Assembly (NCBI RefSeq): GCF_019216885.1
Contig: NZ_JAAQRC020000001.1
Span: 1,178,001 to 1,242,000, forward strand
Direction: 5' to 3'
Length of the DNA stretch: 64,000 nt
DNA from: Methylobacterium sp. SyP6R
Lineage (GTDB): Bacteria > Pseudomonadota > Alphaproteobacteria > Rhizobiales > Beijerinckiaceae
Both the position numbers and the translations under genes were made by a program. The notes under the pieces are model-generated. The model was given only the letters and a program-made list of their open reading frames with translations. It had not been told where the DNA came from and searched no databases. Shown one piece after another: positions 8,230 through 16,367 of the stretch; the stretch's first letter is position 1, and each line of letters begins with the position of its first letter.

Positions 8230-9328
8230 AACCTTCTCCCAGGCTGTCGGTGAGGGCCGCGACCACGGTGGCGATCTGGCGATCGGTGATCTCGGGGAAG
8301 AGCGGCAGGGACAGCCACTCGCCGGCCAAGGCCTCCGAGACCGGGCAGGGCGTGCCGAGGCGCACGCTGTCGGCATAGGCCGGCTGGTGGTGCACCGCCC
8401 TCGGGTAGTGGATGCCGGTGGCCACACCCGCCTCCTGCATCCGGGCCCGCACCGCGTCGCGGTCCGGCACCCGCACGGCGTAGACGTGGTAGACGTGGTC
8501 GCGCCCGCCGGCCTTCGGCGCCTTGAGGCCGGCCTGCCCGAGCAGCGCGTCGTAGCGCGCGGCGGCCCGCCGCCGGCCTTCGGTCCAGCCGTCGAGGTAG
8601 CGCAGCTTCACGCCCAAGGCCGCCGCCTGCACCGTATCGAGGCGGTAGTTGAAGCCGGGACGGACGTGGTTGTAGCGCCCCTCCTGGCCCCAGTCGCGCA
8701 ACGAGCGCAGGGTCCTGGCGATGTCGGGATCGTCGGTGGTGATCGCCCCGCCCTCGCCGCAGGCGCCGAGATTCTTGCCCGGATAGAAGCTGAAGCAGCC
8801 GACCGTGCCGAAGGCACCGGCCCTGGTGCCGTTCCGCTCGGCGCCGTGGGCCTGGGCGGCATCCTCGATCACCGTGATGCCGTGACGCTCGGCGATGGAA
8901 CAGATCGCCGCCATGTCGGCGAGACGCCCGTGCAGGTGGACCGGCACCACCGCGCGGGTGCGGGGCGTGATCGCCGCCGCGAAAGCCGCCGGGTCCATGG
9001 TGTAGGTCTGGGGATCGACATCCACCAGGACGGGCTTTGCGCCGGCATAGAGGATCGCCGCGACGGTGGCGACGAAGGTCATGCCGACGGTGATCACCTC
9101 GTCGCCGGGGCGCACCCCGGCGGCGATCAGCCCGAGATGGAGGGCGGCGGTGCCGGTGCTCACCGAGACCGCTTCCGCGGTCCCGCAATGGGCCGCGAAG
9201 TCGCGCTCGAAGGCGGCGACGGGGGGCCCGAGCACGTAGGCGCCGCTGCGGAGCACCGCCAGCACCGCCTCTTCCAGGGGTTCCTGCACGGCCCGGTACT
9301 GGGCCTCGAGGTCGAGAAGCGGGATCAT
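8213..9328 (-). CDS. DegT-family aminotransferase, WbpE/WlbC-like
   Basis: PLP-dependent sugar aminotransferase, 371 residues. It opens MIPLLDLEAQYRAVQEPLEE, as enzymes making 3-amino sugars do (WbpE, FdtB, DesV class). Motifs are STGTAALHLGLIAAGV, VIEDAAQAHGAE for PLP contact, the Schiff-base Lys in FSFYPGKNLGACGEGG, and NYRLDTVQAAALG. The start ATG overlaps the stop of the upstream oxidoreductase by one base (TGATG). Together with the oxidoreductase (9328-10359) and the acetyltransferase (10356-10913) it makes a trio matching WbpB-WbpE-WbpD, which make UDP-2,3-diacetamido-2,3-dideoxyglucuronate in Pseudomonas and Bordetella. The assignment rests on context and motif style, not on an alignment. 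Confidence 0.85.
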   Translation of the reverse strand: MIPLLDLEAQYRAVQEPLEEAVLAVLRSGAYVLGPPVAAFERDFAAHCGTAEAVSVSTGTAALHLGLIAAGVRPGDEVITVGMTFVATVAAILYAGAKPVLVDVDPQTYTMDPAAFAAAITPRTRAVVPVHLHGRLADMAAICSIAERHGITVIEDAAQAHGAERNGTRAGAFGTVGCFSFYPGKNLGACGEGGAITTDDPDIARTLRSLRDWGQEGRYNHVRPGFNYRLDTVQAAALGVKLRYLDGWTEGRRRAAARYDALLGQAGLKAPKAGGRDHVYHVYAVRVPDRDAVRARMQEAGVATGIHYPRAVHHQPAYADSVRLGTPCPVSEALAGEWLSLPLFPEITDRQIATVVAALTDSLGEGYAEAV

Positions 9329-10359
9329 CAGGCGGCCCTCAGGGGAGACAGGTCGATCGGGTGGCCGCGCTGGGCGAGCGACTGCGAGGCGGCCTCGAGC
9401 AGGCGCACCACCCGCAACCCGCTCTCGCCGGAGGTGAGCGGGGTCTCTCCCTGCGTGATGCAGCGGGCGAAGTGCTCGACCTCGGTGACGAGCGCTTCCT
9501 TGACCGGGATGTGCGGGGTCCAGACGTCGCCCATGCGGTAGGCCGGCAGGATGCGGCGAATTTCCTCCTGCGAGGGCCGCTCGGCGAACTCGACGCCGCG
9601 GTCGTAGACCTTGACCTTCTCGCTCGGCTCCATGTCGTCGAAGACGATCATCCGGCGGCTGCCGCCGATCAGCGTGCGGCGGATTTTTACGGGAGCGAGC
9701 CAGTTCACGTTGAGATGCGCGGTGACCCCGCCCTCGAGATAGAGGGTGATGTGGGCGAGGTTCTCGGGGCTGCCCTTGATGTGGCCGGCGCCGGTGGCGG
9801 AGATCGCCAGGGTCTCGGCCGGCAGGAGGTAGTCCAGGATGGCGAGGTCGTGGACCGCCAGGTCCCAGATCACGTTCACGTCGTCCTGGAACAGGCCGAA
9901 ATTGATCCGCGTCGAGTCGTAGTAGAACAGGTCGCCGGTGACGCCGGTATCGATCAGCTCGCGGATCTTCTGGACCGCACCGGTATACACGAAGGTGTGG
10001 TCGACCATCAGCGTGAGGCGGCGCTTGGCGGCCTCGGCCACGAGCCGGGCCGCCTCGCGGGAGGTCGGCGTGATCGGCTTCTCGACCAGCACGTGCTTGC
10101 CGGCCATGAGAGCGGCGAGCGCGATCTCGTAATGCAGCTTGGTCGGCGTCGCGATGGCGACCGCGTCGATCTCCGGGTCGGTCAGCATGCGCTGCCAGCT
10201 CTCGTCGATCGTCACCCCCGGATGGCGGGTGGCGGCGCGGCTTTGCGCCGCCGGCGACGGATCGGCGATCGCCTTGAGCGTGGTGCCGTTCGCCTCCGCG
10301 ACGCAGCGGGCGATGTTCGGCCCGAAATAGCCGTAACCGATGACTCCGATCCCGATCAT
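9328..10359 (-). CDS. Gfo/Idh/MocA-family oxidoreductase, WbpB/WlbA-like
   Basis: NAD(P)-dependent sugar dehydrogenase, 343 residues. The N-terminal Rossmann motif is IGVIGYGYFGPN. The family's conserved EKPIT motif is present (GKHVLVEKPITPTSREA), and the substrate domain contains DLAVHDLAILDYLL, with the His expected near the active site. In the WbpB/WlbA pathway this enzyme oxidises C3 of UDP-GlcNAc-uronate, giving the 3-keto substrate for the aminotransferase next to it. Start is ATG 10359, which overlaps the acetyltransferase stop by four bases (ATGA); the frame upstream is arginine-rich shadow. Tight coupling supports one pathway. Confidence 0.85.
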   Translation of the reverse strand: MIGIGVIGYGYFGPNIARCVAEANGTTLKAIADPSPAAQSRAATRHPGVTIDESWQRMLTDPEIDAVAIATPTKLHYEIALAALMAGKHVLVEKPITPTSREAARLVAEAAKRRLTLMVDHTFVYTGAVQKIRELIDTGVTGDLFYYDSTRINFGLFQDDVNVIWDLAVHDLAILDYLLPAETLAISATGAGHIKGSPENLAHITLYLEGGVTAHLNVNWLAPVKIRRTLIGGSRRMIVFDDMEPSEKVKVYDRGVEFAERPSQEEIRRILPAYRMGDVWTPHIPVKEALVTEVEHFARCITQGETPLTSGESGLRVVRLLEAASQSLAQRGHPIDLSPLRAA

Positions 10360-10913
10360 GATGCCTCCGCGAGGTCGAGCAGGGACGAGGGGTGAAGGGG
10401 GGTGGCGGGCACGCCCGCGACGTGGGCGCCGTCCGGCACGTCGCGGGTGACCACCGAGCCGGGGGCGATCCGGGCGCCGGCCCCGATCGTCAGCCCGCAC
10501 AGGATCGTGGCATTGGCGCCGACGACCGCGCCGGCGCCGACCCGGGTCGTCTCCAGGGTCCAGTCGTCGGGCCCCATCAGGGTGCCGGCGGCGGTGACGG
10601 CGCGGGGATGGCGGTCGTTGGTGAACATCACGCCGGGGCCGACGACCACGTCGTCGGCGAGGCTCACGCCTTCGCACAGGAAGGCGTTGGCGCCGATCCG
10701 GCAGCGTGCCCCGAGAACGGCGCCGCGCTGGATCTCCACGAAGGGCCCGACCTGCGACTCCGCGCCGATCGTGCAGCCGTAGACGTTGACGAGGGCGGGA
10801 TCGGCCAAGGCAACGCTCGCCTCGATCCTCGCATTCACGACCGGCATTCCGTCCCCCGTCGCCACCCAGTGCTGGAACGCTAGGCGGCCGGCGCGGCCAA
10901 GTAATCGTGTCAA
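10356..10913 (-). CDS. Hexapeptide-repeat sugar N-acetyltransferase, WbpD/WlbB-like
   Basis: Left-handed beta-helix acetyltransferase of 185 residues. Imperfect hexapeptide repeats run through the chain (IGAESQVGPFVEIQRGAVLG, then IGANAFLCEGVSL, VGAGAVVGANATILCGLTIG), and it ends with the usual GSVVTRDVPDGAHVAGVPA. The FTNDRHPRA segment, including the His, is characteristic of the WlbB/WbpD and FdtC group that acetylates 3-amino sugars with acetyl-CoA. It is the first gene of the operon. ATG 10913 is used; M23 (10847, MPVVNARIE) is possible and may be closer to the conserved start. The promoter should lie in the ~180-base gap shared with the divergent gene at 11,096. Confidence 0.85.
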   Translation of the reverse strand: MTRLLGRAGRLAFQHWVATGDGMPVVNARIEASVALADPALVNVYGCTIGAESQVGPFVEIQRGAVLGARCRIGANAFLCEGVSLADDVVVGPGVMFTNDRHPRAVTAAGTLMGPDDWTLETTRVGAGAVVGANATILCGLTIGAGARIAPGSVVTRDVPDGAHVAGVPATPLHPSSLLDLAEAS

Positions 10914-11095
10914 TGCGGGGGTGGATGTTACACCCTAATCACCCCGATCGATGCCAGAACGGTCCGGTCTTTCTACCGCTTCGGGCGTACAGCCCGCCGG
11001 CATGACTGATCCGGCGGGGCGGAACGCCTCGCCGTTTTCCGGTCTGGGCAGGGGAGGGGGTGGATTCCGACACTCGTCCGCGAAGGAGCACCCTC

Positions 11096-11902
11096 ATGCC
11101 GACCTTAGCGGATACCGCCCCCACCTGCGTCGTGCGGGGCCTGAGCTTCGACGCCCTGGCGGCGGCCTTGGTGAGGGGCCGGACCTCGGTCTTCACCCTC
11201 AACATGATGCATATGCGGCTCTTGGGCCGGGAGCCGGAATTCCGCGAGAGCTACCGCCAGGCCTCGATCGTCACCCTCGACAGCAACCTCCTCAACACCT
11301 GCTTCCTGCGCCGGCGCATGACGGTCGCGACCGGCAGCGACCTGGTGCAGCACCTCTCGGCCCGGCGGACCTTCCACGATCGCTCGGTCCTGGTGATCGG
11401 CAACGTCACGCCGGAGGAGGCCGCCTCGGTGATGGCGAGCCGGCGCCTCGAGGTCTACCGCCCGCCCTTCGGCTTCATCCACGACCCGGCGGCGGTGGAT
11501 GCGGTGATCGCCCGGGTGCGGGAGATGGCACCCGACATGGTGTTCATCGCCGTCGGCGCGCCGCAGAGCGAGATGCTCACCCTTCGGCTTCGCCGCGCCG
11601 GCCTCGTCGAGCCGTCGATCCTGTGCTGCGGCGCCGCCTTCGAGTTCGCGCTCGGCAAGCAGACCCGCTCGCCGGCCTTCGTCAGCCGCACCGGCCTCGA
11701 ATGGGCCTGGCGGCTGGCGAGCAATCCCCGGCGACTGGCCGGCCGCTACGCCTCGGATGCCGGCTTCCTCCTGTCGATGCTGGGGCCGCTGAACCGACTC
11801 GCGCGTTCGGGTGCGCTGAAGGTCGGCGGGTTGCAGCTGCAGTTCCGGCAGGAGGCGGGCTCGGGGCTCACGCTGGGGCGGGGGGCGCTGGGGGCGGGGT
11901 AA
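11096..11902 (+). CDS. WecG/TagA/CpsF-family glycosyltransferase (GT26)
   Basis: Glycosyltransferase that typically adds an N-acetylmannosamine(uronic acid) or related sugar to an undecaprenyl-linked intermediate on the inner face of the membrane. Family marks are TLNMMHMRLLG, the TLDSN acidic site, FGFIHDP and VFIAVGAPQSEML, then FEFALGKQTRSP and GLEWAWRLASNPRRL near the C terminus. ATG 11,096 is chosen because AAGGAG sits eight bases upstream; an upstream ATG (11,060) lacks one. Length is 268 residues, slightly above the family norm. It is divergent from the amino-sugar operon, so it could use the sugar made there. Confidence 0.85.
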   Translation: MPTLADTAPTCVVRGLSFDALAAALVRGRTSVFTLNMMHMRLLGREPEFRESYRQASIVTLDSNLLNTCFLRRRMTVATGSDLVQHLSARRTFHDRSVLVIGNVTPEEAASVMASRRLEVYRPPFGFIHDPAAVDAVIARVREMAPDMVFIAVGAPQSEMLTLRLRRAGLVEPSILCCGAAFEFALGKQTRSPAFVSRTGLEWAWRLASNPRRLAGRYASDAGFLLSMLGPLNRLARSGALKVGGLQLQFRQEAGSGLTLGRGALGAG

Positions 11903-12002
11903 CGGGGGGCCATGTCCATTCCGTAGCCGCGATCGCGGAGCCCGGAATGCAGGCTATACGACATAGGAGGCTGCGCGGCAGCGGGCGCAACGGCCGCCGC
12001 GC

Positions 12003-12187
12003 ATGAACCCTCCCCCCCTCTGCGGGGGAGGGTGGTCCCTGCGTCAGCAGGGGCCGGGAGAGGGGCAGCGCGACGCTGATCCAGTTGTTCGCCCGTCACC
12101 ATGGTCGCGACCTCTCCGGAAGCGTGGTTCCCCTCTCCCGCCCGGCTCCGCCGGGCACCCTCCCCCGCAGAGGGGGGAGGGTTCATG
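12003..12187. repeat. Inverted repeat pair flanking ~120 bp
   Basis: A GC-rich block near 12,003-12,032 (gaaccctccc, ctctgcgggggagggtg) is matched by its approximate inverse near 12,156-12,187 (caccctcccccgcagagg, ggagggttcatg). The segment between contains further inverted blocks (ggagaggggc and cccctctccc). This is a palindromic REP-like cluster downstream of the WecG-type gene. No coding sequence is credible here. Confidence 0.6.
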
Positions 12188-12223
12188 CTCCCCGCCGTAC
12201 CAGCCAAACAGACCCCGAAACGC

Positions 12224-12258
12224 AAAAAGGCCGCCTCGACCCGGACGGGGAGGCGGCC
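12224..12258 (-). terminator. Rho-independent terminator of rplS
   Basis: Read on the minus strand, a 9-bp stem (GGCCGCCTC pairing with GAGGCGGCC, at 12,250-12,258 and 12,229-12,237) with a 12-base loop is followed by five T residues (12,228-12,224). It lies 33 bases after the rplS stop codon. Confidence 0.85.
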
Positions 12259-12290
12259 TCTTCAAGCGTCGCGAGAACTCGCGAAAGATC

Positions 12291-12695
12291 TTACTCCGCG
12301 GCGGCGGGCTTCTTGGCCTTGGTCTTGCCCTTCTCGGCGCCGCGCTCGGCGCGCTCGGCGATGCGGGCCGACTTGCCGCGACGATCGCGCAGGTAGTACA
12401 GCTTGGCGCGACGCACCTTGCCGCGACGGACCACCTTGATCGAGTCGATGTTCGGCGAGTAGATCGGGAAGACGCGCTCGACGCCCTCGCCGTAGGAGAT
12501 CTTGCGGACGGTGAAGCTCTCGTTGATGCCGCCGCCGGACCGGGCGATCACGACGCCCTCGTAGGCCTGGACGCGGCTGCGCTCGCCTTCCTTCACCTTG
12601 ACGTTCACGATGACCGTGTCGCCGGGCTCGAAGTCGGGGATCGTCTTGTCGAGCTTCGCGATCTGCTCCTGCTCGAGCTGCTGGATGATGTTCAT
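12291..12695 (-). CDS. rplS: 50S ribosomal protein L19
   Basis: Ribosomal protein L19, located at the 30S-50S interface. The sequence is unmistakable: [40 protein letters not shown], then [20 protein letters not shown] and [19 protein letters not shown]. Length is 134 residues with the usual Lys/Ala-rich tail. The start at 12,695 is preceded by CAGGAG. In most bacteria rplS follows rpsP, rimM and trmD; here the upstream neighbour is an unrelated divergent gene, so rplS must have its own promoter in the 278-base gap. A strong terminator follows it. Confidence 0.97.
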   Translation of the reverse strand: MNIIQQLEQEQIAKLDKTIPDFEPGDTVIVNVKVKEGERSRVQAYEGVVIARSGGGINESFTVRKISYGEGVERVFPIYSPNIDSIKVVRRGKVRRAKLYYLRDRRGKSARIAERAERGAEKGKTKAKKPAAAE

Positions 12696-12973
12696 CGGTC
12701 AAACTCCTGCCGTCGCCGCCGCGCCCCGGGATGGGATCCGGCGTCAGGATTTCGGCGTCCTGTTGTGAGTTGCCGGCTCCTTACAGGAACGGCCGCGGCT
12801 TGTCGACACGCGCCGTCACGGCATTCTTCGTGGCACGCGACGGGCGGAGGGAACCGAACGGTGCGCACCGTGTTGTGTGCGCTCGGTGCGGCGCCGGTCC
12901 CCCGGCGGCCCACCGTCAAGGACCCCAATCCCAAGGCCCTCGCGTTCCGGGGGCCATCAGGAGGACCCTCCTC

Positions 12974-13261
12974 ATGCTGATGCGTTGGAAGATCGCCGGC
13001 CTCGCGGCCCTGGCGTTCGGCGGTCTCGCGGCCGCCCCCGCGAGCGCGGCCCCGGCCGGGCCCGGCCTTGCCGGCCTGCTCGCCCCCGAGGCGCCGGTGA
13101 CCCAGGTCGCTCAGGGCTGCGGCCCCGGCTTCGCCCGCGGGCCCTACGGCGGTTGCCGGCCGATGTACGGCCGCCGCTATTATGGTCCGCCGCGGGTCTA
13201 TGGCCGCCGCTGCTTCATCCGCCCGACGCCCTACGGGCCGCGGCGGATCTGCCGGTTCTGA
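12974..13261 (+). CDS. Small secreted Gly/Cys/Tyr/Arg-rich protein
   Basis: A 95-residue protein with a signal peptide (LAALAFGGLAAAPASAAP) and a short mature part that begins QGCGPGFARGPYGGCRPMYG and continues with Tyr-, Pro- and Arg-rich repeats (RRYYGPPRVYGRR, RPTPYGPRRICRF). Short exported proteins with a Gly-Cys-Gly/Cys-Arg-Pro motif are frequent in Methylobacterium and related genera; from memory they carry a 'GCG_CRPN' domain name, which I cannot verify here. Four cysteines could form disulfides in the periplasm. An AGGAGG ribosome site at 12,959-12,964 supports ATG 12,974. Function unknown. It is transcribed away from rplS. Confidence 0.75.
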   Translation: MLMRWKIAGLAALAFGGLAAAPASAAPAGPGLAGLLAPEAPVTQVAQGCGPGFARGPYGGCRPMYGRRYYGPPRVYGRRCFIRPTPYGPRRICRF

Positions 13262-13310
13262 TCGGCGGCGCCCGAACCGGGCGGGGCTCCCTGCGGGATC
13301 CCCGCCTCCA

Positions 13311-15020
13311 TCAGCCTTCCATAGGCCGGCAACCTTCCATCGGCCGGAACGCCACCAGTGCCATGTCGTCCCGCCGCGGCTCGGGCCCGCGATGGGCGGC
13401 GAGGGCCGCCTCCAGGGCCGCCACCTGGTCGGAGAGCGGCAGGCCGCCGTGCCGGCGCAGGATCTCGGCGACGCCGCGATGGCCGAGGAGCCGCCGGGAC
13501 GCTCCCCCCATCTGGTCGCTGACCCCGTCGGTCATCAGGAAGAAGGCGCGGGGCCCGCCTTGGGCGTCGCGCAGCGGCACGGTGACGCGTGCGAAGGGCT
13601 CCTCCCGGCCGGTGCGCCGGTAGCCGAGGCCGTGGCGCCGGCCCTTGATCCGGGTGATCTCGCCGTCGGCCAGCACCGTCAGGGCGAGGCCGGCCCCGGC
13701 GAAATCCAGGATGCCGTTCGCCCGGTCGACGACGCAGATCCCGCAATCGAGCCCTTCGTCCGATCCGTCGGGGCCGGTTCCCGCGGCAGCGCCGGCCTCC
13801 TGCCGCAGCCGTGCCCGCACCACGCCGTCGAGGGCCGCCAGGATCTCGTCCGGCCGGCGCAAGGCCCGGTCGTGCAGGATCCGGTCGAGGGCGGTCGCGA
13901 CGATGAGGGTCAGGAAGGCGCCGGGCACGCCGTGGCCGGTGCAATCGGCCACCACCACGATGCCGAGGCCGTCGCTCTCCTCGATCCAGTAATAGTCGCC
14001 GCCGACGACGTGCAGCGGCTCCCACAGCACCGCGACCTCGAACCCGGCCCCGCGCAAGGAGCCGGGCCCGGGCAGCACCGCCTGCTGGATACGGCGGGCA
14101 TAGTTGAGGCTCTCCATCACCAGGCCGTTCGCCTCGGCGAGCCGGGCATGGGCACGCTCCAGCTCGGCCAGGAGGTGGCGGGCCTCGTCGCCGCTGCGTA
14201 AACCCTCGACCATGCGGTTGAAGGCGGCGGAGATGTCGGCGATCTCGCGGCTCGGCCGCCGGCTCCCGGCGAGGTCGACCGTCACCCACTCCTTGCGCTC
14301 GACCCGCCCCATCGCCGCGAGCAGCCGGCGCAGGGGCGCGAGGACGTGGCGCCCCACGGCGAGCCTCAAGGAGAGTGCGAAGGCGAGAATCAGCACAAGG
14401 CTGGCGCCGAGCACCATCACGACCTGCTTCTCGGCATTGGCCCGCAGGCCCTCCGCCGACAGGACCAGGGTCAGGCTGCCGGCGGGCTGCGCGTCGGGGC
14501 CGGGCTCGATCTCGGCCGAGACCTGGATGCGCTCGAAGCTGCGGCCCCGCGGCTCCTCGCCGAGCCGCGCCACCACGCCCCCCGCCGCGTCGCGCAGGAT
14601 CGCGGAGCGGAAGGCGGGGTCGAGGCCGAGCGCCTGGAGCGGGGGGCCGTAGGCCGTGGTCCAGCCCGGATGGGCCAGCGCCCGGGCGGTCATGTCCGCC
14701 ATCGTCCGGGCGCGCTCGCCCTCGATCCGGATCTGATCGCCGTAATTGACCCAGGCGATCACCACCTGGGTCGCCAGCACCACGGCCGCGATCACCGGCG
14801 AGAGGCGCAGGAACAGGGTATGGGCGAGACCGTCGAGGTTGCGGCCCCGGGCGGCGCCGCGCAACGCCCCCGGGCGCATCGTGTCGGCGCCGCCATCCTG
14901 CGTCGTCGGCACCCCGGTGACGCCGAGACCGGCCGGCGCGTCGCCCCGGCGCATCGGGCCGGCGCCCCGCAGGGAGCCGCCGCGGCGGGGGGCTGCTTCC
15001 GCCACGGGCTCGCCGCTCAA
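13311..15020 (-). CDS. HAMP-PP2C (SpoIIE-type) serine/threonine phosphatase, SiaA-like
   Basis: Membrane phosphatase expected to dephosphorylate the STAS-like protein encoded two genes upstream. Order: first transmembrane helix (LSPVIAAVVLATQVVIAW), a periplasmic sensor region, a second helix (VVMVLGASLVLILAFALSLRL), a HAMP linker (PLRRLLAAMGRVERKEW through ISAAFNRMVEGL), a short coiled coil and a C-terminal SpoIIE/PP2C domain with metal-binding VVADCTGHGVPGAFLT and MTDGVSDQMGG. Length is 569 residues from TTG 15,020, which overlaps the diguanylate cyclase stop (TTGA); M23 at 14,954 would also fit. This domain order is that of SiaA in Pseudomonas aeruginosa. The C terminus ends in an imperfect repeat (PMEGCRPMEG). 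Confidence 0.85.
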   Translation of the reverse strand: MSGEPVAEAAPRRGGSLRGAGPMRRGDAPAGLGVTGVPTTQDGGADTMRPGALRGAARGRNLDGLAHTLFLRLSPVIAAVVLATQVVIAWVNYGDQIRIEGERARTMADMTARALAHPGWTTAYGPPLQALGLDPAFRSAILRDAAGGVVARLGEEPRGRSFERIQVSAEIEPGPDAQPAGSLTLVLSAEGLRANAEKQVVMVLGASLVLILAFALSLRLAVGRHVLAPLRRLLAAMGRVERKEWVTVDLAGSRRPSREIADISAAFNRMVEGLRSGDEARHLLAELERAHARLAEANGLVMESLNYARRIQQAVLPGPGSLRGAGFEVAVLWEPLHVVGGDYYWIEESDGLGIVVVADCTGHGVPGAFLTLIVATALDRILHDRALRRPDEILAALDGVVRARLRQEAGAAAGTGPDGSDEGLDCGICVVDRANGILDFAGAGLALTVLADGEITRIKGRRHGLGYRRTGREEPFARVTVPLRDAQGGPRAFFLMTDGVSDQMGGASRRLLGHRGVAEILRRHGGLPLSDQVAALEAALAAHRGPEPRRDDMALVAFRPMEGCRPMEG

Positions 15021-15973
15021 CCGCGGGTCTCCGGTGCGCTCTTCTCCTGAATGCTCGTCTCCGGCCCGGCCTCCGGGGAGGGCGCCTGCGCCACCCGGTT
15101 GCGGCCGCCGTGCTTGGCCGCGTAGAGCGCGGCGTCGGCCCGGCGCATCGCCGCCTGCAGGCTCTCCCCCGGCTCGGCCGATGCCAGCCCGATGCTGACC
15201 GTGATGCCGATCGGCCCGCCCTCGGTGGCGACGGGGTTGGCCGCGACGGCGGCCCGGATGCGCTCGGCGATCGCCGCCCCGTCCGCGGGATCCGTCTCGA
15301 CCAGCAGGACCGCGAATTCCTCGCCCCCGAGCCGCCCGACCGCATCGAGGGAGCGCAGGGCCGAGCGGCAGGCGGCGACGAAGGCGATCAGCGCCGCGTC
15401 GCCGGCGGCGTGGCCGTGGCTGTCGTTGACGAGCTTGAACCGGTCGAGGTCGAGCATCAGCAGGCAGGCGCGCTGCCCGGGCCGGCGCGGCCAGTCGCGG
15501 GCGCAGACCTCCAGGAAGCGCCGGCGGGCCAGCGCCCCGGTCAGCGGGTCGGTATCGGCGAGCCGGCGCAGCTCGGCCTCCAGACGGGCGCTGGTCTCGA
15601 TCTCGCCCGACAGGGCCTCGTTCAGGTTCTGCAGGTCGCGCTGCTGCTCAGCCAAGCGCTTGTTGGCCTTCTGGAGGTCGGCCTGCATCCGGTCGCTCAG
15701 GCGCACCAGCCGGCGCTGCTCGCGGTAGCCCCGGCGATAGGCCTCGGCCAGCACCTTCACCCCGTCCGCCACCGCGGCGAGCTGGGTCAGCATCACCTCG
15801 GTCCGGTCGAGGACCGCCTCCTCGTTGTCGAACAGGCTGAAGACGTTGGCAGGTCCCCCGGAGCGCTTCGTCCCGTCGCCGCGCTTTCCCGTATCGGGCT
15901 CGGCCAAGCCGGGTTCCTGGGGGGCCTCGCCGTCGGTCGTCGCCGCAGGCCCGGGAAGCCTCCTGGTCGTCAT
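15017..15973 (-). CDS. Diguanylate cyclase (GGDEF), SiaD-like
   Basis: Soluble diguanylate cyclase making c-di-GMP from two GTP. The N-terminal half has no sensor domain but a helical stalk (NVFSLFDNEEAVLDRTEVML) and a coiled coil (about residues 85-135). The GGDEF domain follows: DPLTGALARRRF, LDLDRFKLVNDSHGHAAGD, the active site GGEEF at residues 216-220 and an inhibitory I-site RSLD at 207-210, five residues before it. Both catalytic and feedback residues are therefore intact. Length is 318 residues. In SiaD, a stalk of this kind is the platform on which unphosphorylated SiaC binds and activates the enzyme. ATGA overlap with the upstream STAS-like gene supports coupled production. Confidence 0.88.
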   Translation of the reverse strand: MTTRRLPGPAATTDGEAPQEPGLAEPDTGKRGDGTKRSGGPANVFSLFDNEEAVLDRTEVMLTQLAAVADGVKVLAEAYRRGYREQRRLVRLSDRMQADLQKANKRLAEQQRDLQNLNEALSGEIETSARLEAELRRLADTDPLTGALARRRFLEVCARDWPRRPGQRACLLMLDLDRFKLVNDSHGHAAGDAALIAFVAACRSALRSLDAVGRLGGEEFAVLLVETDPADGAAIAERIRAAVAANPVATEGGPIGITVSIGLASAEPGESLQAAMRRADAALYAAKHGGRNRVAQAPSPEAGPETSIQEKSAPETRG

Positions 15974-16356
15974 GCGGCCGTCTCCTGCACCATCTCGAAC
16001 CGGGCATGCGAGAAATCGGCCGCGAAATCCTCGCCCGCTTCCGCGATCGTGTCGTCCCCTTCGGCGTAGAGCCAGCGGATCGTCACCGCGCGGCCCTCCT
16101 CGGCGGCCTCCTCGAGGGGCATGAACAGGTTCATCAAGGCCTTGGCGCTCGACGAATTGAAGTAGGACAGGGCGACCTCGAAGGTCAGCGGCGTCGCCTC
16201 CTCCTCCAGGCAGGCGCGCAGGGCCTGAAGGAGGGGGCCGTAGAAGGCGGCGGCGTCCTCGGGGTAGGATTCGCCGCGCAGGAGCAGGCGCCCGGCGGGA
16301 AAGTCGAAATCGACCAGCGGCGAGCGGCTGGTGGCGGGGATCTGGATCCGGTCCAT
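15970..16356 (-). CDS. STAS-like phosphoprotein, SiaC-like (DUF1987)
   Basis: Small (128-residue) regulator expected to switch between phosphorylated and free forms. It opens with IQIPATSRSPLVDFDF and RLLLRGESYPEDAAAFYGPL, and carries the family signature SYFNSSSAKALMNLF. In P. aeruginosa SiaC the phosphorylated residue is a threonine at about position 68; here serines occupy 68-70, so a serine is the likely site. Free SiaC activates the SiaD cyclase; kinase SiaB and phosphatase SiaA set its state. It lies 11 bases after the kinase gene and overlaps the cyclase gene by four bases, as expected for partners in one switch. Confidence 0.85.
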   Translation of the reverse strand: MDRIQIPATSRSPLVDFDFPAGRLLLRGESYPEDAAAFYGPLLQALRACLEEEATPLTFEVALSYFNSSSAKALMNLFMPLEEAAEEGRAVTIRWLYAEGDDTIAEAGEDFAADFSHARFEMVQETAA

Positions 16357-16367
16357 CGTCGGGCGCC

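Noticed and set aside
12224..12258. A plus-strand terminator for the upstream repeat region
   Set aside because: The T run is only on the minus strand, directly after rplS, so it belongs to rplS.
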